Source: Micavibrio sp964400125
Lineage (GTDB): Bacteria; Pseudomonadota; Alphaproteobacteria; Micavibrionales; Micavibrionaceae
DNA length: 64,000 nucleotides
NCBI GenBank assembly: GCA_964400125.1
Contig: CAYNSR010000002.1
Location: 1 to 64,000 of the forward strand
Reading direction: 5' to 3'
The notes beneath the pieces are model-generated. The model worked only from the letters and a program-made list of their open reading frames with translations. It did not search any database and was not told the origin of the DNA. This document shows positions 7,824-16,883 of this stretch, piece after piece (position 1 is the stretch's first letter; every line of letters begins with the position of its first letter). The position numbers were made by a program, and so were the translations under genes.

Positions 7824-8924
7824 TTACATCGACCTCGCGCCGAAATCGATTCTGGGATCTACCCGGACATAGATAATATCGCGGATCAGCGTCATGACCA
7901 GACCGATCAGGGAGAACACATAGAGCGTACCCAGCACCACCGGATAATCGCGGTTGATGACGCTTTCATACCCCAGCAGGCCAAGCCCGTCGAGACTGAA
8001 GATCACCTCTATCAGCAAAGACCCGGTGAAGAAGATCGACAGGAAGGCTGCCGGGAAACCGGCAATGACGATCAGCATCGCATTCCTGAACACATGCCCG
8101 TAAAGCACTTGACGTTCAGGCAAACCCTTGGCGCGGGCGGTCAGGACATATTGCTTGTTGATTTCATCAAGAAAACTGTTTTTGGTCAGCATGGTCAGTC
8201 CGGCAAAACCGCCAATGACCATGGCCGCCACGGGCAAGATCATGTGCCAGAGATAATCAAGAATTTGCTTGTAAAAAGGCAGACTGGCCCAGTTATCCGA
8301 GACAAGGCCGCGCAACGGAAAAATGTCAAAATACCGCCCGCCCGCAAACAGGATAATCAGCAAAATCGCAAACATAAAAGACGGAATGGCGTAACCGATA
8401 AACACCACGGCGGAGGACCATATATCGAACGGCTCCCCGTCCCTGACGGCCTTTTTGATGCCGAGCGGAATGGAGATCAGGTAAATCAACAGCGTCGACC
8501 ACAGGCCCAGCGAGATGGAGACGGGCATTTTTTCCAGCACCAGATCAAGAACGCCGATATCGCGGTAATAACTTTCCCCGAGATCGAAGCGGGCATAATT
8601 CCACAGCATGGTCAGGTAGCGTTCGACCGGGGGTTTGTCGAATCCGTACATGCGTTCAAGCTCCGCGACGAATTCGGGGTCGAGTCCCTGCGCCCCGCGA
8701 TAATTGTTTCCTTCGCCGACATTTTGCCGGGCGCTCATCGCCATGTCGGCCCCGCCGGAACCGGAAAAGCGCGAGGTGGCTTCGGCACCGTGGCCCTGCA
8801 TCTGTGCGATCATCCGTTCAACCGGCCCGCCGGGGACGAATTGAATGATGATAAACGAAATGGTCATGATGCCGATCAGGGTCGGGATCATGAGCAACAG
8901 ACGGCGGAGAATATAGGCGGCCAT
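7824..8924 (-). CDS. yejB: Peptide ABC transporter permease YejB
   Basis: Inner-membrane permease partner of YejE. It starts MAAYILRRLLLMIPTLIGI, the usual YejB beginning, continues with a hydrophobic helix and FVPGGPVERMIAQM, and has a long periplasmic segment (roughly residues 50-110). The permease loop KGLPERQVLYGHVFRNAM lies near residue 277. An in-frame ATG at 8933 would add three residues. A GIY-YIG insertion follows it, so the usual yejB-yejE junction is broken. Confidence 0.93.
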   Translation of the reverse strand: MAAYILRRLLLMIPTLIGIMTISFIIIQFVPGGPVERMIAQMQGHGAEATSRFSGSGGADMAMSARQNVGEGNNYRGAQGLDPEFVAELERMYGFDKPPVERYLTMLWNYARFDLGESYYRDIGVLDLVLEKMPVSISLGLWSTLLIYLISIPLGIKKAVRDGEPFDIWSSAVVFIGYAIPSFMFAILLIILFAGGRYFDIFPLRGLVSDNWASLPFYKQILDYLWHMILPVAAMVIGGFAGLTMLTKNSFLDEINKQYVLTARAKGLPERQVLYGHVFRNAMLIVIAGFPAAFLSIFFTGSLLIEVIFSLDGLGLLGYESVINRDYPVVLGTLYVFSLIGLVMTLIRDIIYVRVDPRIDFGARSM

Positions 8925-8988
8925 GGAGGTCATGGCCCAAGGGTAGGGGAAGGTTGTGTCCCTGACAATACCTTCCCGGCAAGGCGGT

Positions 8989-9561
8989 TCATGTCGTTAT
9001 GGTGTGTTTTCTCAGGGGAAGGATGGGTTGTGGCATCTGGACGGGTGGAATTTCTTTCCGTGGGACGATGCGGTCAGGAGGAAATCCGGTTTCCGGCGGT
9101 TCCGTGGACGGACGATTTTTGCAGTCTGCATCCGGGGCCGGGCTGATCGACATGGGTATGGCCGGATCCTGCGGGGCGGAAATGACAATCCCGTGCGCGA
9201 TCCGGATGGTATCGTTATAGGTATCGATCTGGCTGCGAAGGGTCGTGTTCGCGACGGCCTGCGGACCGGAGAAATCCTTTGCCGTAAAACGGGTGGTGGC
9301 ATCAAGGAAGATCCTGTTCAGCCCTATGGTGTAGTCGCGCATGGAAAAAGATCGGGCTCCGAATTTATCGAAACTGGACGTGGTCATGCGCAAAACGACG
9401 GGAAAAAGGATCATGTGGTGGTCCTTGGTGCAGCCAATCAGGGTCGTTCCGGGCAGGTCACGGGTTGGTTCTTTGTCTCCGTCCTCGTCATAGGGGAAAA
9501 CCGTCGCCAGACCGAAGGCAAAAGTGAGTAATGCTGCGCCGATCAGTCTATGAGTTTTCAT
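8989..9561 (-). CDS. Hypothetical secreted protein
   Basis: A 190-residue protein of unknown function. The N-terminus MKTHRLIGAALLTFAFGLAT looks like a signal peptide. The mature part contains two well-spaced cysteines (near residues 44 and 147), which could form a disulphide, and a Pro-rich C-terminal third (STEPPETGFPPD, PPVQMPQP). I recognise no domain. It lies between the phosphatase gene and yejB on the same strand, with gaps of 75 and about 60 bases, so co-transcription with the yej genes is possible. Confidence 0.7.
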   Translation of the reverse strand: MKTHRLIGAALLTFAFGLATVFPYDEDGDKEPTRDLPGTTLIGCTKDHHMILFPVVLRMTTSSFDKFGARSFSMRDYTIGLNRIFLDATTRFTAKDFSGPQAVANTTLRSQIDTYNDTIRIAHGIVISAPQDPAIPMSISPAPDADCKNRPSTEPPETGFPPDRIVPRKEIPPVQMPQPILPLRKHTITT

Positions 9562-9636
9562 AATATTTATCCCTGTTTTTATGACATATGGCAGGATAAA
9601 GCCTGTTTTACTCTGCTGACAAGGAAATTCGCCTTT

Positions 9637-10254
9637 TCAGGGGCGGACATTCCAGCTCTGGAGCGACCAGTTTTCTCCGTCATGCTCCAGAATACCGAAT
9701 GCGCCGGTGGCCAGTTTCAGGCCGAATTGCGTGCGTGCGGCATCAAAATTGCCGCCAAGGGTCAGGGCGAATCGGGCGATCCCGTTCGATGTAATGACCA
9801 TGACGGTTTTATCGGGCTGGGTGGCGGTGATGTGCTGGCTGAAACTGGCCCAGTTTTTTATCAGCGTTTCGGCAGACGGAGACCAGCCCGGGGGCATGAG
9901 CGCTTTTTCTTCCCAGTTGGACAAGGCCTGCTCGCCGATGCGGGCGATGACATCTTCTTCGGTCCGGTTTTCATCGGGGCCATAATCGAGTTCGTTGAAG
10001 ATCGGCATGGCCTGGGGTTGCAGGGACAGCCCGGCGGATTCGTTGATATAACGTGCCATCTGCAGGGTACGTTGCAGTTGCGATGTGTAGATGCGGTCGG
10101 GAAGGAGGTTTATTTTTTTCAGATAGGCCCCGAGATTTAGGCCGTGTTCAATCCCTTTTTCCGTCAGCGGCAAGTCGGTTCGCACCCCCACGCGGCGGGG
10201 CGTTTCGCCGGGGGCGAATGTATTGCCGTGACGGGCGACGATCAGGATGGTCAT
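9637..10254 (-). CDS. Histidine phosphatase family protein
   Basis: A 205-residue member of the phosphoglycerate mutase-like (branch 1 histidine phosphatase) superfamily. The catalytic RHGNT stands at residues 8-12, TDLPLTEKGIEHG follows in the usual place, IYTSQLQRTLQMA gives the second conserved Arg, and NELDYGPDE the acid region. The second His region is not the textbook GHG: VITSNGIARF replaces it near residue 155, so the second His of the pocket seems to be missing. It overlaps kdsB by four bases (ATGA), suggesting translational coupling. Its substrate is unknown. Confidence 0.85.
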   Translation of the reverse strand: MTILIVARHGNTFAPGETPRRVGVRTDLPLTEKGIEHGLNLGAYLKKINLLPDRIYTSQLQRTLQMARYINESAGLSLQPQAMPIFNELDYGPDENRTEEDVIARIGEQALSNWEEKALMPPGWSPSAETLIKNWASFSQHITATQPDKTVMVITSNGIARFALTLGGNFDAARTQFGLKLATGAFGILEHDGENWSLQSWNVRP

Positions 10255-11045
10255 CGGGCCAGCATAGCCTCCGCCCGCGCCACATCTTCCGGCGAATCGA
10301 TCCCTGCTTGTGCCATGCCGGGATCGACATTGACAGTGACGGTTTGCACGGGGATGTCGTTTTCGAGCAGTCGCAATTGCTCCAGACCTTCAAGTTTCTC
10401 GTAGCGGCCTTCGGGAAGGGTTACAAAATGTTCGAGCACATCGGTGCGAAAACCGTACAGGCCGATATGTTGCAGAACGGGTGAAAATTCCGATGTCCGG
10501 TCTTCCTTGCGGATGGCGGGAATGATGGTTTTTGAAAACCATAAGGCCCGGCCACGCGAATCCGTGACGCAGGTCGTGCCGCTGAACGGGGTCGTTTTTT
10601 TATTGTCGCGCAAGACATCCAGTTCCGCCCAGCGCAGATGGACCACCGGGGTCACCACAGGCAGGGCGGGATTGTCCTGCCATGTCTTGATAACGGCGCG
10701 AAGAATTGTGGGCGGGGTGAAGGGGGCGTCGCCCTGAAGATTGAGGATAAAACCGGGCCGGAGGGGCATCTGCTTCGCGGCAGCCAGAACGCGGTCCGAT
10801 CCGGTAGGGCAGTCATGTGGCGTCATGAAGCAATCAACGCCGAGGGATTGTGCGTGATCGGCAATCCGCCGGTCTTCAGTCGCGACGGCAATCGCGATGT
10901 CGTTTTCCATCCCGGCGGCGGCATTGCGCGCCAGATCGACCACCCGCGCCAGCATCGATTGTCCGCCGATCAGGGCCAGAGGTTTCCCCGGAAATCGGGT
11001 GGAGGCGTAACGTGCGGGGATGATGATGGCGATAGAGGGATTCAT
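10251..11045 (-). CDS. kdsB: 3-deoxy-manno-octulosonate cytidylyltransferase
   Basis: Cytosolic enzyme that activates Kdo as CMP-Kdo for lipid A / LPS core synthesis. The N-terminus IAIIIPARYASTRFPGKPL is the family signature, with further motifs SLGVDCFMTPHDCPTGSDR, NLQGDAPF and the C-terminal INVDPG-like VNVDPGMAQAGIDSPED. At 264 residues it is slightly longer than usual. The start is placed at 11045, where ATG overlaps the yejA stop codon as ATGA; the in-frame start at 11063 is less likely. This shows an outer membrane with Kdo. Its position between yejA and the rest of the yej genes is unusual. Confidence 0.93.
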   Translation of the reverse strand: MNPSIAIIIPARYASTRFPGKPLALIGGQSMLARVVDLARNAAAGMENDIAIAVATEDRRIADHAQSLGVDCFMTPHDCPTGSDRVLAAAKQMPLRPGFILNLQGDAPFTPPTILRAVIKTWQDNPALPVVTPVVHLRWAELDVLRDNKKTTPFSGTTCVTDSRGRALWFSKTIIPAIRKEDRTSEFSPVLQHIGLYGFRTDVLEHFVTLPEGRYEKLEGLEQLRLLENDIPVQTVTVNVDPGMAQAGIDSPEDVARAEAMLAR

Positions 11046-12841
11046 TTGGCCTTGCTCCACCAAGTTTCCGTTATCGGCAAGCCGTATTCAGGGATTTTTT
11101 CAGGCTTGCCGAATTTATCCCAATAGGCGATGCGCCATGCGGCGAGGTGCCAGTTGGGGACCATGTAGTATCCCCATTGCAAGACGCGGTCGAGGGCGCG
11201 GGTGCGGGTGACGAGGTCTTCGCGGGTCGGCGCGCTGACGATCTGGTCGATCAGGGCGTCGACGACCGGGTCCTTGATGCCGATATAATTGCGCGATCCC
11301 GGCGCATCGGCGCGTTCGGAGCCCCAGTATTCACGCTGCTCATTGCCGGGCGAGCTGGATTGGCCGAAGACCATCACCGTCATGTCGTAGTCGAAATTAT
11401 TCATGCGGTTTTGGTACTGGGCCTCATCGACGCTGCGGTAATTGGCCTTGATGCCAATTTTTTGCAGGTTCTGGACGAACGGCATGATCCAGCGTTCAAA
11501 GGCGGGGTTGTTGTCGACGAATTCGAATTCCAGCCGCTGGCCGGTTTCCTTGTGGCGGCGGATTCCGTCCTTGCCGGTCACATATCCGGCCTCTTCCAGA
11601 ATTTGCGTGGCTTTTCTCAAATTCTCGCGGATATTGCCGGAACCATCGGTTTTCGGCGGCTGGTAGACAGTAGTGAAAACTTCAGGGGGTAACCGATCGC
11701 GGAAAGGTTCGAGGATAGCCAGTTCCACCGCATCGGGCAGGGCATCGGCCTCCATGTCGGAATTGGAAAAATAGCTGCGCGTGCGTTTGTAGCTGTCATA
11801 GGCATATTGTTTGTTCGACCATTCGAAATCGAAGGCATGGGCGATGGCTTCGCGCACGGCGCGATCCGCAAAGACGGGGCGGCGGATATTGTAGATAAAC
11901 CCTTGCGCGCCCTGCGGCAGGTCGTGATTGATGACTTCTTTTTTGATACGCCCATCTTTCACCGCCGGGGATTCATAGGCCGTGGCCCAGAGTTTAGCCG
12001 TATTTTCCTGACGGAAATCGTAGCGACCGCCGAGAAAGGCTTCAAGCGCGACATTGGCATCGCGGTAATATTCGTAAGTGAGCTTGTCAAAATTGTAACG
12101 CCCCCGGTTCAGCGGCAGATCCTTTCCCCACCAGTCGGCAACGCGCACATACTGGATGGATTCGCCCGGTTTGATGTCGCCGAATTTATAAGGGCCGCTG
12201 CCCAGTGGCGGGGTCAGGGTGGTTTCACTAAATTTGCGTTCCGCCGCCGTCCAGTAATGTTTTGGCAGAATATTCATCTGCCCGACGATAAGGGGAAGTT
12301 CACGGTTTCCGGCCATGTCGAAGGTAAAGCGGACGCGGTTGGGCGCGATGGCCTCGACCGATTTTATGTTTGCGTAATAGGATTTGTAAAATGGCGTGCC
12401 CTCGGTGGTCAGGGTATGAAAGGTCCAGACCACATCGTCTGCGGTAACAGGTTGTCCGTCATGCCATTTTGCCTCCGGGCGCAGGTTGAAAATCACCCAA
12501 CTGCGATCTTCGGGCGTTTCCATCGTGGCGGCGAGTGCGCCGTATTCGGTAAAGGGTTCGTCGGCGGTGGATTCGAGCAGTGACTCATAAATGCTTGCGG
12601 CCCCGGCGGCGGCGGCACCCTTGACGATAAACGGGTTTAAATTGTCGAACGTGCCGATGACGTTGAGCTTCATTTCCCCACCCTTGGGCGCATCGGTATT
12701 GACGTAGTCGAGATGCTGGAAATCGGCGGCGTATTTTGGCGTGCCGTGCATGGCCATGGCATGGACCGGCGTGACATCCTGCGCCAGAACCGGGGACGAG
12801 ATCACAAGAAAGGCGGGCAGGAGGAGAGCATATCTGAACAT
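11042..12841 (-). CDS. yejA: Peptide ABC transporter, periplasmic binding protein YejA
   Basis: Family 5 extracellular solute-binding protein, about 599 residues, the periplasmic partner of YejBEF. A signal peptide (MFRYALLLPAFLVISSPVLA) ends before QDV. Typical motifs follow: YVNTDAPKGGEMKLNVIGTFDNLNPF, a conserved opening of YejA, then FNLRPEAKWHDGQPVTADDVVW, and YKSYYANIKSVEAI. It is the first gene of a coupled set with kdsB and the histidine phosphatase (both ATGA overlaps). Substrates of this family include oligopeptides and, in enterobacteria, microcin C. Confidence 0.94.
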   Translation of the reverse strand: MFRYALLLPAFLVISSPVLAQDVTPVHAMAMHGTPKYAADFQHLDYVNTDAPKGGEMKLNVIGTFDNLNPFIVKGAAAAGAASIYESLLESTADEPFTEYGALAATMETPEDRSWVIFNLRPEAKWHDGQPVTADDVVWTFHTLTTEGTPFYKSYYANIKSVEAIAPNRVRFTFDMAGNRELPLIVGQMNILPKHYWTAAERKFSETTLTPPLGSGPYKFGDIKPGESIQYVRVADWWGKDLPLNRGRYNFDKLTYEYYRDANVALEAFLGGRYDFRQENTAKLWATAYESPAVKDGRIKKEVINHDLPQGAQGFIYNIRRPVFADRAVREAIAHAFDFEWSNKQYAYDSYKRTRSYFSNSDMEADALPDAVELAILEPFRDRLPPEVFTTVYQPPKTDGSGNIRENLRKATQILEEAGYVTGKDGIRRHKETGQRLEFEFVDNNPAFERWIMPFVQNLQKIGIKANYRSVDEAQYQNRMNNFDYDMTVMVFGQSSSPGNEQREYWGSERADAPGSRNYIGIKDPVVDALIDQIVSAPTREDLVTRTRALDRVLQWGYYMVPNWHLAAWRIAYWDKFGKPEKIPEYGLPITETWWSKAK

Positions 12842-12977
12842 TTTTTCATCTTTCGTTTATTGAAAATCCGCCACTCCCGCCCCGTGCGGAAAACATGAAA
12901 GTGGAGGGCAATGTGTCATTATAGGTCTAGCACGGTGCGCAAAAGAGGGCAAAGGGGTGGCGCTTTTCAGGCAGGGG

Positions 12978-14414
12978 TCAGGCCGCAGCATCGCGGCGCT
13001 CTTTCGAGCGGTAAACGGCGTGTAAATCGGGCTTGCCGAAATAAAAACCCTGCCCATAATCAATGCCGTAATCGAGCAGGTTGCGCAGTTCCGGCTCTTT
13101 TTCGATTTTTTCCACAATCAGGTCAAGTCCGGCGCGGTCGAGCTGTTTTTTCAGTTTCATGACGCGGGCCTGCCCGCCTTCCTGTGCGGCTTCGCGCAGG
13201 AGCCAGCCGGCGTCGAGTTTGATAAAGCGGATATGACGGCTGCGCAGGATATTGATATCGATGCGGCGTTTTCTGATCTGGTCAACGGAAAAGCGGCAGC
13301 CCAGTCTGGAAAGGCCGTCGAGAATTTCGATCAGGGTTTTTCCGGCGTCCTCCACTTCCTGCAACGGCATCTCGAAAATCAGGCGGCTGGCAAGGCGGCG
13401 GTACTGGGCAAGAAAGCTGACCAGATCGTTCATGAAGCCTGTATCGTGCAATGTGGACGATGAAATATTGAGGATATAGGGCATGGCCGTGTCTTCATCG
13501 CGGCGGTCACGCAGAATTTGCAGGCAGCGCAACAGCAATAAATTGTCGATCGCCGGGACAAGAGATTCCTTCGACGCCAATTCCAGATAGCGCCCGGCGG
13601 GAATATAGGAACCGGCATGGGCGCGAAGGCGGGCATAGACTTCGTACATGCGCAGTTTTCGTTGCGGCAGGCTGACAATCGGCTGGACGAAGACATCGAG
13701 ATGATCGTGGCGCACGGCATGGCGGATCAGTTCGAGGATGACGGTATCGCTGAATTTGTCGAAATTGGGCGATAGCTCCGCCTCCAGCGCGCTGACCATG
13801 CGCGGAACGCGGGGAGGCGGGCTGACTTCGAGCTGCAGGATTTCATCGGCGGGATCATGTTCAATGATAACGGGCAGGGCGGCATGTTCGCCCGCCGGAA
13901 TGCTGGCCCGGGGCTTTTGTCCGAGATTACCAAGCTGGGTAATGATGGTCTCGATCATTCTGGCTTCAACGGACAGGGACGGGGTGTGGTTTTTCCCCAT
14001 GTCGCGCACGGCAACGGCGGTATCGAACAACCCCTCCTTGATGATGGCGACATCGGTGCGGTTGCGGGCCACCTCGCGCACGAGTCTGTCGTGGTTGCGG
14101 CCCAGGGCCTGTATCTGTTCGGCAATGGCTCTTTCCCATCCGCGGCGGCTGGCGATGTCATAGACCACCAATGCGCCGACGCCGAGGACCGCCAGCAGCA
14201 AAAAGGCATTCTCGCCATCAATGCGGGTTGCGGCGATAAAAATCGCCAGCGTGGCCGCGCCAACCAATGCGGCAATGCGCGCGCGGCGCGACTGCACGAT
14301 CCGGAAAATATTTTGACGCCGGGGGAATTTGCCGAAGCGGAAGCCTTCGCCCTTTTTATTGACGGGCGCCGGGTCGTCTTCTGGTTTGCGGGTCAGAAAT
14401 TCAGGAAATTTCAT
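12978..14414 (-). CDS. Membrane-anchored EAL-domain protein, degenerate active site
   Basis: A 478-residue protein with two membrane helices (about residues 47-65 and 70-86), a linker, and a C-terminal EAL domain (about 220-470). The EAL motif reads EVYAR. N (LNIS), E (FEM), K (FIKLD), E (VEKIE) and Q (GQGFYF) positions are kept, but the DDFGTG motif and its loop are replaced by VDQIRKR, so the second metal Asp is a Gln. Hydrolysis of cyclic di-GMP is therefore doubtful; a binding or scaffold role is more likely (inference). The start is the ATG at 14414, just after the pyrD stop, so it follows pgsA and pyrD as the third gene of a run. Confidence 0.87.
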   Translation of the reverse strand: MKFPEFLTRKPEDDPAPVNKKGEGFRFGKFPRRQNIFRIVQSRRARIAALVGAATLAIFIAATRIDGENAFLLLAVLGVGALVVYDIASRRGWERAIAEQIQALGRNHDRLVREVARNRTDVAIIKEGLFDTAVAVRDMGKNHTPSLSVEARMIETIITQLGNLGQKPRASIPAGEHAALPVIIEHDPADEILQLEVSPPPRVPRMVSALEAELSPNFDKFSDTVILELIRHAVRHDHLDVFVQPIVSLPQRKLRMYEVYARLRAHAGSYIPAGRYLELASKESLVPAIDNLLLLRCLQILRDRRDEDTAMPYILNISSSTLHDTGFMNDLVSFLAQYRRLASRLIFEMPLQEVEDAGKTLIEILDGLSRLGCRFSVDQIRKRRIDINILRSRHIRFIKLDAGWLLREAAQEGGQARVMKLKKQLDRAGLDLIVEKIEKEPELRNLLDYGIDYGQGFYFGKPDLHAVYRSKERRDAAA

Positions 14415-14420
14415 CAATGG

Positions 14421-15500
14421 CTAAATGTTCTTTCCAACGGCTTCGCCGATGTTGGAAAACCCATCGGCTTTCAGCAGGTCTACAAGTTCGGAAGTGATTC
14501 TTTTTACCACGCCCGGCCCCCGGAAGGCCAGCGCCGAATAAAGCTGGACCAGCGAGGCCCCGGCCAGAATCTTGTCATAGGCATCGCGGGCACCGGAAAC
14601 CCCGCCCGCGCCGATAATCGGCAGCCTTCCGCCGGTCAGGCGGGCAAAGTTGCGAATCACCGCCGTCGATTTTTCTGTCAAAGGCCGCCCGCTGAGCCCG
14701 CCATGTTCAAGACGGAACGATTCGGGTAGAAAATCTGGCCGTTCAAGTGTGGTGTTGGTGAGGATCAGGCCGTCAATGCCGGATTCCATTGCCGCCGCGG
14801 CCAGTGCTTCTTGCTGCCCTTCATCGAGGTCAGGGGCCAGTTTGACCAGCAAGGGCGGCGGCATGTGCTTCCCGCAGGCGCGGGCGCGCTCTTCCAGAAT
14901 TTGCGCAACCAGTTCCCGAAAAGCGCTCGGGTCTTGCAGGTTGCGCAGGCCCGGGGTGTTGGGCGATGAAATATTCACGCTCAGATAATCGGCGAACGGG
15001 CCCAGCATGCGCACCAGCAGGCAATAATCCTTTGCCGGTTCGCTCTGCGCTTTATTCATGCCGATATTGATTCCCAGCAGGCCGTTGGGTCGCGGGCGGG
15101 TATCGAGAAATTTTTCGAGATTGGTTTTGAACGCATGCATGCCGCCATTGGGAAAGCCCATGCGGTTGATGATGGCTTCGTGTTCCGGGTCGCGAAAGAT
15201 GCGCGGGCGTGGGTTGCCCTCCTGCGGGCGCGGGGTGACGGTGCCGACCTCGACGAAACCGAATCCGAACCCGAACATCGGTGCAATGACCTCCGCGTTC
15301 TTGTCGAATCCGGCAGCAAGGCCGAGCGGATTGGGAAAGTGACGGTCCCATAAGGTAACGCGCAGCGCCGGGTCTCCGGCGGGGGCAGGACGGACGGGGA
15401 GAATTTTCAGGGCGTTGATCGTCATGCGGTGCGCGGTTTCAGCATCCAGCGCGAATAAAAACGGTCGCAGGAGCGGATAGAGCGCGGCAAGGTCCGGCAT
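14421..15500 (-). CDS. pyrD: Dihydroorotate dehydrogenase (quinone), class 2
   Basis: FMN enzyme that oxidises dihydroorotate to orotate with ubiquinone, the fourth step of pyrimidine synthesis, bound to the inner face of the cytoplasmic membrane. The 359 residues match the class 2 length. The N-terminal helical extension (ALYPLLRPFLFALDAETAHRM) is the membrane and quinone part. Core motifs are GLAAGFDKNAE, NRMGFPNGG, SVNISSPNTPGLR (catalytic Ser), KLAPDL, LTNTT, GLSGRPL and IIGAGGVSG. It is separated from pgsA by one base. Confidence 0.96.
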   Translation of the reverse strand: MPDLAALYPLLRPFLFALDAETAHRMTINALKILPVRPAPAGDPALRVTLWDRHFPNPLGLAAGFDKNAEVIAPMFGFGFGFVEVGTVTPRPQEGNPRPRIFRDPEHEAIINRMGFPNGGMHAFKTNLEKFLDTRPRPNGLLGINIGMNKAQSEPAKDYCLLVRMLGPFADYLSVNISSPNTPGLRNLQDPSAFRELVAQILEERARACGKHMPPPLLVKLAPDLDEGQQEALAAAAMESGIDGLILTNTTLERPDFLPESFRLEHGGLSGRPLTEKSTAVIRNFARLTGGRLPIIGAGGVSGARDAYDKILAGASLVQLYSALAFRGPGVVKRITSELVDLLKADGFSNIGEAVGKNI

Positions 15501-15501
15501 C

Positions 15502-16038
15502 TTAAAAATGCCCCCGCGCGGCCTTCATATACCCCCATCCAGTCACAACGGTCAGAATCGTCGCCAGCAGCAGGAGCAGATTTCCGGCAGTTGCCGCGTT
15601 GCTATAAAGCTGCGCCGGGATCAAAAAGCCGAGCGCCAGCATTTGCGTTGTGGTCTTCCACTTCGCCAGTTTTGAAACATGCACGGTCACATTTTTCGGC
15701 CCGAGAAATTCGCGCAGCCCGGAAATCAGGAATTCACGGGTCATGATGATGATCGGCAGTACCAGCCACCAGCCGGTGAGTACATCATTGGCGGCGAGAG
15801 CAATAAACATGGCGGCGACAAGAATCTTGTCGGCAATCGGGTCGAGAAAGCGCCCGAATTCTGACATCTGGTTATAGCGCCGTGCCACAAAGCCGTCGAA
15901 CCAGTCCGTCGCGGCAATAAAAACATAAAGGGCGAGCGCGCCCCACATCGCCCATCCGGCGGGATGCAGCATCAACCCGATCAGCGGCGCGATCAGGGCA
16001 ATGCGGGACAGGGTCAGCATATTGGCAAGGTTCAGCAT
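15502..16038 (-). CDS. pgsA: CDP-diacylglycerol-glycerol-3-phosphate 3-phosphatidyltransferase
   Basis: Inner-membrane enzyme that makes phosphatidylglycerophosphate, the first committed step to phosphatidylglycerol and cardiolipin. The CDP-alcohol phosphotransferase signature is complete: DWFDGFVARR, then EFGRFLDPIADK (the DG-x2-AR-x8-G-x3-D-x3-D pattern). Several hydrophobic helices fill the 178 residues, close to the family length. It is first in the run pgsA-pyrD-EAL. Confidence 0.95.
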   Translation of the reverse strand: MLNLANMLTLSRIALIAPLIGLMLHPAGWAMWGALALYVFIAATDWFDGFVARRYNQMSEFGRFLDPIADKILVAAMFIALAANDVLTGWWLVLPIIIMTREFLISGLREFLGPKNVTVHVSKLAKWKTTTQMLALGFLIPAQLYSNAATAGNLLLLLATILTVVTGWGYMKAARGHF

Positions 16039-16118
16039 GGGGTTTTTATAGCAGGTCTGCGCCGCCGAGAAAACCGGGAGTTTTTTACTGAAAAATCAGG
16101 GGTTTTCGTGTGCGGCCC

Positions 16119-16883
16119 TCAGACGTCGATTTCCGCCAGAATCGGCGTGTGGTCGCTGGCCTTTTCCATCCCGCGCGGATTCTTGTCGATTGCGCTGGCG
16201 TGCAGGCGGTCGGCGGGGCCGGGGCTGAGGAGGATATGGTCGATCCGTATCCCGTGGTTGCGCGGCCACGCCCCGGCCTGATAGTCCCAGAAGGTGTATT
16301 GTCCGCCGTCATCGTTGAAAACACGAAATGCATCGGTCAGGCCGAGATTGACGAGACGACGAAAGGCGCGGCGGCTTTCAAGACGGAACAGGGCGTCGTT
16401 CGCCCATGCCGCCGGGTCGTGGCAATCGCGCTCCTCCGGAATGACATTGAAATCCCCGGCCAGCACAAAATTCTCCCTGCTGTTGCGCAGGGCCGCGATA
16501 CGATCATGCAGGCGATCCATCCAGCGCAGTTTGTAGGAAAATTTTTCCGTGTCCACCGGGTTGCCGTTCGGCAGGTAGATATTGATAAAACGGATACCGT
16601 TGATCCGCGTTTCAAGATAACGCGCCTGTTCGTCGGTTTCGTCGCCGGGCAGCCTGTCCAGCAGAATTTCAATCGGGTGTCGCGCCAGCGTTGCCACACC
16701 GTTATAGGCCTTTTGCCCGACAATCGTGACCCCGTAGCCGAGCGCCCCGAATTCTTCTGCCGTAAAATTTTCACCCTTCAATTCCTGAATCATCAGCACA
16801 TCCGGCCTCTGTTCCGCCAGCCACGCTTCGACATGCGCGCGCCGTGCCTTGATCGAATTGACGTTCCAGGTTGCAATCTTCAT
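16119..16883 (-). CDS. xthA: Exodeoxyribonuclease III
   Basis: AP endonuclease / 3' exonuclease of base excision repair, 254 residues. MKIATWNVNSIKARR opens the protein, LMIQELKGENF carries the metal-binding Glu, VLAGDFNVIPEE the catalytic Asp and Asn, and ASDHTPILAEI the terminal Asp-His pair. The start is at 16883, where ATG overlaps the stop of the preceding lipoprotein gene (ATGA). A longer in-frame extension to 16964 would run inside that gene and is rejected. Confidence 0.95.
   Translation of the reverse strand: MKIATWNVNSIKARRAHVEAWLAEQRPDVLMIQELKGENFTAEEFGALGYGVTIVGQKAYNGVATLARHPIEILLDRLPGDETDEQARYLETRINGIRFINIYLPNGNPVDTEKFSYKLRWMDRLHDRIAALRNSRENFVLAGDFNVIPEERDCHDPAAWANDALFRLESRRAFRRLVNLGLTDAFRVFNDDGGQYTFWDYQAGAWPRNHGIRIDHILLSPGPADRLHASAIDKNPRGMEKASDHTPILAEIDV

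Noticed and set aside
8094..9146. Open frame of 350 codons on the plus strand over yejB
   Set aside because: Antisense to YejB membrane helices; composition typical of a shadow frame.
1042..12841. Microcin C biosynthesis or immunity cluster
   Set aside because: Only the importer and general enzymes are present; there is no MccB-type adenylating enzyme or precursor peptide gene.
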